A stretch of DNA of 64,000 nucleotides from assembly GCF_002802905.1 (NCBI RefSeq), contig NZ_PEBK01000003.1, positions 135,843 to 199,842 of the forward strand, written 5' to 3'. The notes beneath the pieces are model-generated. The model was given only the letters and a program-made list of their open reading frames with translations. It did no database searches and was not told where the DNA came from. This document shows, in pieces, positions 60,165 through 64,000 of this stretch. A program made the position numbers and the translations under genes. How positions within the stretch are numbered: position 1 is the first letter of the stretch; every line of letters begins with the position of its first letter. The DNA is from Bifidobacterium simiarum (lineage in GTDB: Bacteria > Actinomycetota > Actinomycetes > Actinomycetales > Bifidobacteriaceae).

Positions 60165-60488
60165 TCAGCCCTGATTCTGCGGGGGCAGAGCGGCCACCTG
60201 CGCCTGATCATGGTCGATCGGGCCGAAGCCGGAGGCGCCGCCCTGATCGCCCACCTCGGCGAAGAAGTCCACCGCGGCGTCCTTGTACCAGGCCCACTCC
60301 TCGGGCAGATCGTCCTCGTAGAAGATCGCCTCGGTGGGGCACACCGGCTCGCACGCGCCGCAGTCCACACACTCGTTCGGGTTGATGTACAGCGTGCGCG
60401 GACCCTCGTAGATGCAGTCCACCGGGCATTCGTCCACGCAGGCCTTGTCCTTCACATCCACACAGGGCTGAGCCACAACATACGGCAT
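60165..60488 (-). CDS. fdxA: 7Fe ferredoxin
   Basis: The start at 60488 has AAGGAGGA upstream and gives 107 aa beginning [20 protein letters not shown]. The N-terminal cysteines (Cys9, Cys17, Cys21 followed by Pro, Cys25) are arranged for a [3Fe-4S] cluster plus partner Cys; the C-terminal [12 protein letters not shown] holds the [4Fe-4S] cluster. [20 protein letters not shown] is the typical FdxA C-terminal segment. An in-frame ATG 32 codons upstream gives an Arg-rich extension and is rejected. Electron donor or acceptor is not known here. Confidence 0.94.
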   Translation of the reverse strand: MPYVVAQPCVDVKDKACVDECPVDCIYEGPRTLYINPNECVDCGACEPVCPTEAIFYEDDLPEEWAWYKDAAVDFFAEVGDQGGASGFGPIDHDQAQVAALPPQNQG

Positions 60489-60697
60489 AGTTCGTCCTCC
60501 TTGAGTCGTCATCCTCGTCCGGCCTGTCGCCGGCTCGCGCCGACGCCTACCACCGGAACGCCGTCGATCCTCGCGGCGTTTCACATACTGGGCTTCAGTT
60601 TACGCCGCCCCCACAACAGCGAGGCCCTCCCCGCGTCTCGGAGCACCGGGACGGGGAGGGTCTCACGAATGCGGTCCGGCTCACCCGGACGTATAGC
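60489..60697 (-). promoter_or_regulatory. Region between the APC permease and ferredoxin genes, with terminator-like hairpin
   Basis: GACCCTCCCCG-type and CGGGGAGGGCCTC-type arms near 60622-60664 form a stem downstream of the permease gene (60698 stop), likely its terminator on the minus strand. The remainder holds the ferredoxin promoter, which I could not place. Confidence 0.5.
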
Positions 60698-62203
60698 TCA
60701 CTCGGCGATGTCGCCCTTAAGCTGATTCAGTCCCAGACGGGAGTGGCGGTACCCATAGGAGAAGTAGATGGCGAAGCCGACGACCAGCCACACCAGGAAC
60801 CGCACCCAAGTGAGCACGGTGAGGTTGAGCATCAGCCACAGGTTCGCCAGACCGATGAGGATCGGCACCCACGGGTTGCCGGGCATGGTGAAGGAACGCT
60901 TGAGATCCGGGCGCTTCTTGCGCATGATCGGGATGGAGATGGCGACCAGCGTGAACGCGGACAGCGTGCCGATGTTCACCATGTCGGAAAGCACGCCGAT
61001 GTCGAACAGCGCGGCGACGAGGGCGACGATCACGCCGCACACGATCTGCAGCATGGCCGGGGTGCCGTGCACGCCGGTCTTGGAGAGTCCTCGCGGCAGC
61101 AGGCCGTCGCGGCTCATGGCGAACACGATGCGGGTCAGGCCCAGCAGCAGCACCATGACCACGGTGGCCAGACCCAGCACGATGCCGAAGCTGATGATCT
61201 TCGCGGCCCAGTTCGCGCCGACCAGCTCGAACGCGGTGGCCAGCGACGGGCTGTCGGCCTTGGCGAGATCCTTGTAGGAGACCATGCCGGTGGTGACCAC
61301 GGCGACCGCCACGTACATGATGATGATCAGCAGCATGCCGGTGCCGATGCCCAGCGGCACGGACTTCTTCGGATTGTCGGTCTCCTCGGCGGCGGTGGCC
61401 ACCACGTCGAAGCCGATGAACGCGAAGAACACGAGGGCCGCGCCGGACAGGATGCCGGGGATGCCGTAGATCGACGGGACCATGCCGGTGGCCCACTGCC
61501 ACAGCGGCTGCGCCCAGACGCCGGTGACCTCGGAGGAGGCGGTCTGCACGGTGTCGGCGGGCTGGCTCGGCGGAATGAACGGTGTGAAGTTGGAGGCCTT
61601 GACGTAGAAGAAGCCGACGATGACGACGAAGAACACGATGGCGATCTTCAGCACGGTCATCGCGCCGTCCACGCGGGCGCCCAGCCTGGTGCCGAAGACG
61701 AGCAGCGTGGTGAAGAACGCGACGATGATGATCGGCGCCACGTCGAGCGTGAACGAGCCGATCTGCAGATTCGTATTGAGATTCCAGCCCATCAGCCGGA
61801 AGAAATCGTTGAGGTACACGCCCCAGTATTTGGAGATCACCGAACCTGCCATCAGCATTTCGAGGATCAGATCCCAGCCGATGATCCACGCCACGATCTC
61901 GCCGACCGTGGTGTAGGTGAACGTGTAGGCCGAACCGGCCACCGGGATCATCGACGCGAACTCCGCATAGCACATCACGGCCGCGCCGCAGACGATGCCG
62001 GCGATGATGAAGCTGATGATCACGGCCGGACCGGCGTGGTAGGCCGCGGCCTGCGCACCCACGGAGAAGATGCCCGCGCCCACGGCGACGGCCACACCCA
62101 TGATGGCGAGATCCCACCACTTGAGGTTGCGCTTGAGTTTGCGGTCGGCCTCGTCGGTTTCGGCGATGGTCTGTTCGACCGTCTTGGTTCTTAAGAGATT
62201 CAT
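60698..62203 (-). CDS. APC-family amino acid permease
   Basis: The 501 aa begin MNLLRTKTVEQTIAETDEAD and carry a hydrophobic core of about 12-13 membrane segments. DLAIMGVAVAVGAGIFSVGA (near 32-51) is the GAGIF-type signature of the APC superfamily, and ALVFFAFIGFDVVATAAEET (near 265-284) is the helix-8 region. Layout resembles cationic amino acid transporters; the substrate is not established. The gene is monocistronic by its neighbours, with a good promoter candidate 36 bases before the ATG. Confidence 0.9.
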   Translation of the reverse strand: MNLLRTKTVEQTIAETDEADRKLKRNLKWWDLAIMGVAVAVGAGIFSVGAQAAAYHAGPAVIISFIIAGIVCGAAVMCYAEFASMIPVAGSAYTFTYTTVGEIVAWIIGWDLILEMLMAGSVISKYWGVYLNDFFRLMGWNLNTNLQIGSFTLDVAPIIIVAFFTTLLVFGTRLGARVDGAMTVLKIAIVFFVVIVGFFYVKASNFTPFIPPSQPADTVQTASSEVTGVWAQPLWQWATGMVPSIYGIPGILSGAALVFFAFIGFDVVATAAEETDNPKKSVPLGIGTGMLLIIIMYVAVAVVTTGMVSYKDLAKADSPSLATAFELVGANWAAKIISFGIVLGLATVVMVLLLGLTRIVFAMSRDGLLPRGLSKTGVHGTPAMLQIVCGVIVALVAALFDIGVLSDMVNIGTLSAFTLVAISIPIMRKKRPDLKRSFTMPGNPWVPILIGLANLWLMLNLTVLTWVRFLVWLVVGFAIYFSYGYRHSRLGLNQLKGDIAE

Positions 62204-62238
62204 TGGTTATTTCTCCTCATCGGGTACAGCCTCTGAAG

Positions 62239-62267
62239 AGAATAGACAATGAATGTGAATAAGCCAA
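62239..62267 (-). promoter_or_regulatory. Promoter candidate of the amino acid permease gene
   Basis: TTGGCT (62267-62262) and TATTCT (62244-62239) are separated by exactly 17 bases on the minus strand. Transcription would begin near 62232, giving a leader of about 29 bases. Confidence 0.55.
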
Positions 62268-62327
62268 GTTCGCCGAGGGGAACCATGACGGAATCGGCAC
62301 GGCCGGCCGCTGATCAGCACAGTTCGG

Positions 62328-63533
62328 TCAACGCAGGTCGATGCCCACGCACACCGGCTCGGGCACCAGACGCACGCCGAAGGCCCGTTCGACGCCGTCC
62401 TGCACGGTTCGGGCGAGTTTCGCCACATCCTCGGCCGTGGCACTCCCCCGGTTGGTCAATGCCAGCGTATGCAGCGTCGACAACGTGGCCGCGGCGTCGT
62501 CGCCCACGCCGAACCCCTTGTGGAATCCCGCATGATCGATCAGCCAGGCGGCGGACGTCTTCACGCCGGCCGAACCGTCGGGCAGCGTGACGTCGAACCG
62601 CGGGGCGTCCTCCGGCAGCTTCGCCGCCTGCTCGGGCGTCAGCTGCGGGTTCATGAAGAAGCTGCCGCAGGAATGCCGGTTCCAGTCCCGGTCCAGCGAA
62701 CCGGTGGCCGCATACAGGCCGCCGAATGCCGCCTCCACGTTCTCCGGCTTCTTCGTGTCACGCATCCACTCGTTGTAATAGCGGTTCGGATCCTCCAGCA
62801 TGCCCTTCGACGCACGCACCTTCAGCACCGCGTCGCGGATCGCCGCGGTCTCCAGACGGTCGCCGACCTCGACGCCGAGCGCCTTCGCCAGCTGCGGGAA
62901 GTTCACCACGCCGGTGGCGCTGTGCCGCAGGGCGAACGTGACCGACAGCACCACGTACCGGGGCGTGGGGAAGAATTCGTCGGCCGGCGTGGCCGGAGCC
63001 TGATACATGCTGGTTTTCAGGGCCGACGTCCGGTAGCCGAAACCCAGCTGGTCGGCGGACAGCTCCTCGACCTTCAGGGTCTTGCGATCCCACACCTCCA
63101 CGGTGTCGACGCTGGAGCCGACCTCCTGACCGTAGGCACCGATGTTCTGCACCACCGAGGCGCCCACCGTGCCGGGAATGCCGGAAAGGCCCTCCACGCC
63201 CTCCAGACCGAGGCGCACGCAGAACTCGACGAGATCATCCCAGTTCGCACCCGCCTCCGCATTGACATGCACCGTACGATCGGCCCCCTCCACGGGAGCC
63301 ACCTCGTCGGGCACGGAGATCGTGCGGCGCGCGTCACGCACCACCACGCCCATGAACGGCTCGTCCGACACCAGCAGATTCGATCCCCCGCCGATCACGC
63401 ACAACGGCAGGCCCTTCTCATCCGCATCGGTCACGGCCTCGATCACGCCCACGCGTGAATCGGGCTCGACGAAACGGGCGATGGGGCCACCCACGCCGAT
63501 GGTGGTCAGGTCAGCAAAACTCGGAGTACTCAT
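62328..63533 (-). CDS. murB: UDP-N-acetylenolpyruvoylglucosamine reductase
   Basis: MurB reduces UDP-GlcNAc-enolpyruvate to UDP-MurNAc in peptidoglycan synthesis, using FAD and NADPH. The start at 63533 gives 401 aa beginning MSTPSFADLTTIGVGGPIAR; the upstream in-frame ATG adds only four residues. The FAD-binding loop is LCVIGGGSNLLVSDEP (near 44-60), with GIPGTVGASVVQNIGAYGQE (near 118-137), the GYRTSALKT region and the proton-donor Ser in HSCGSFFMNP (near 288-297). It is a long-type MurB, longer than the 300-345 aa of many bacteria. Upstream is the repeat cluster at the window end. Confidence 0.95.
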   Translation of the reverse strand: MSTPSFADLTTIGVGGPIARFVEPDSRVGVIEAVTDADEKGLPLCVIGGGSNLLVSDEPFMGVVVRDARRTISVPDEVAPVEGADRTVHVNAEAGANWDDLVEFCVRLGLEGVEGLSGIPGTVGASVVQNIGAYGQEVGSSVDTVEVWDRKTLKVEELSADQLGFGYRTSALKTSMYQAPATPADEFFPTPRYVVLSVTFALRHSATGVVNFPQLAKALGVEVGDRLETAAIRDAVLKVRASKGMLEDPNRYYNEWMRDTKKPENVEAAFGGLYAATGSLDRDWNRHSCGSFFMNPQLTPEQAAKLPEDAPRFDVTLPDGSAGVKTSAAWLIDHAGFHKGFGVGDDAAATLSTLHTLALTNRGSATAEDVAKLARTVQDGVERAFGVRLVPEPVCVGIDLR

Positions 63534-63615
63534 ACGGCCCACCATACTTCAAGTGGTACCTATCGGACTCCTGGGCTTCCCCCGCGCGGGCCGTTTCTAC
63601 TCACGCGGGCCGAAT

Positions 63616-63721
63616 CCACTGGGTCGAAAGGGGATGGACGTCCGACACACTCAAGGCCGTTCGGCCGGGGAAGCTGCGCTTCCCCAAGCTTACGGTCGGG
63701 CATCCATCCCCTTCCTCCCGA
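63616..63721. repeat. 105-base nested inverted repeat, copy 1
   Basis: Outer arms begin AAGGGGATGGACG (63628) and end GTCGGGCATCCATCCCCTT (63695-63713). Inside are the palindromes GGCCGTTCGGCC (63655-63666) and GGGGAAGCTGCGCTTCCCC (63667-63685). The copy at 63894 is nearly identical (offset exactly 278 bases). Confidence 0.9.
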
Positions 63722-63792
63722 CTACTAACCTCTAACCTATGGTTGGGCCTCCGATACGCCCCTCCCCGCGGTATGCCGATCTGTCGACGCAC

Positions 63793-63845
63793 ATCTGGCT
63801 TCCCCCACTGGGGGAAGCTGGCAGCCGAAGGCTGACTGATGAGGG
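63793..63845 (-). repeat. Palindromic repeat family, copy E
   Basis: Reading the minus strand, GTCCCTCATCAGTCAGCCTT then CGGCTGCCAGCTTCCCCCAG and TGGGGGAAGCC, matching copy B at 31571 almost throughout but in the opposite orientation. Confidence 0.85.
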
Positions 63846-63893
63846 ACGGTCAACGAGCCTCACGCGGGCGGGGTGCTCTCACATGGGTCGAGT

Positions 63894-64000
63894 TCATTGG
63901 GTCGGAAGGGGATGGACGCCCGACACACTCAAGGCCGTTCGGCCGGGGAAGCTGCGCTTCCCCAAGCTTACGGTCGGGCATCCATCCCCTTCCTCCCGAG
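63894..64000. repeat. 105-base nested inverted repeat, copy 2 (cut by the window edge)
   Basis: Second copy of the element at 63616; differences are scattered single bases such as GTCGAAAG to GTCGGAAG. Its right side reaches the last base of the window. Confidence 0.9.

Larger units (their letters stand above)
63534..64000. repeat. Gene-free repeat cluster at the window end
   Basis: No gene is supported. In order: the murB upstream region; the first 105-base repeat (63616-63721); a spacer; palindromic family copy E (63793-63845); a CTCACGCGGGC word shared with the segment before the first repeat (63600 and 63859 areas); and the second 105-base repeat running to the edge (63894-63999). The murB promoter must be in the first 80 bases. 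Confidence 0.7.

Overview
The window is high-GC actinobacterial DNA, most likely from a Bifidobacterium. Support comes from the actinobacterial arrangement of the ribosomal clusters, a FdxA ferredoxin followed by a DapC-type aminotransferase, an AdnAB-like helicase-nuclease pair in place of RecBCD, and protein sequences that look bifidobacterial. The species cannot be named from the sequence alone.

Layout. Positions 1-15160 carry, on the minus strand, the S10 operon (rpsJ to rpsQ), the spc operon (rplN to rplO), secY-adk and the alpha operon (infA, rpmJ, rpsM, rpsK, rpoA, rplQ), ending in the first 13 codons of truA. Strong hairpins separate S10/spc, rplO/secY and adk/infA, so the block is probably several transcription units. 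Then come an MFS transporter (15.5-17.0 kb), the AdnA/AdnB-like pair (17.0-25.8 kb) and a membrane-anchored class A beta-lactamase-fold protein (25.9-26.9 kb). Facing away from the latter is a plus-strand unit of Ser/Thr kinase, PP2C phosphatase and CmpB-family membrane protein (27.1-31.2 kb). A complete peptide ABC transporter follows (31.7-37.2 kb, minus), then rpoC and rpoB (37.4-45.3 kb, minus). A glycine-rich putative beta-solenoid protein lies upstream of rpoB. Next are an ECF transporter (S, T and fused A components, 47.1-50.5 kb, plus), AzlCD and a second CmpB-family protein (minus), tRNA-Ser(GCT), DNA polymerase IV (plus), and a GPH sugar symporter with glucuronate isomerase (minus). 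The end holds a HIT protein (plus) and dapC, fdxA, an APC amino-acid permease and murB (all minus). The last 470 bases have no gene and consist mostly of repeats.

How the parts relate. The first and central blocks are the translation and transcription core. The accessory part is mainly nutrient uptake (peptides, an unknown ECF substrate, amino acids, a hexuronide or hexuronate). The kinase/phosphatase/CmpB unit is the least explained module: it is away from the usual cell-division kinase cluster and its phosphatase gene overlaps the membrane-protein gene.

The most unusual DNA is repetitive: (1) a palindromic repeat family, one copy of which is in frame inside the ECF ATPase; (2) two copies of a roughly 105-base nested inverted repeat at the window end; (3) short minisatellites inside coding sequences and against gene 3' ends; (4) two related long hairpins near the start and near tRNA-Ser. 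A regulator site pair between uxaC and the HIT gene, with a matching half-site before the sugar symporter, suggests a local hexuronate regulon.
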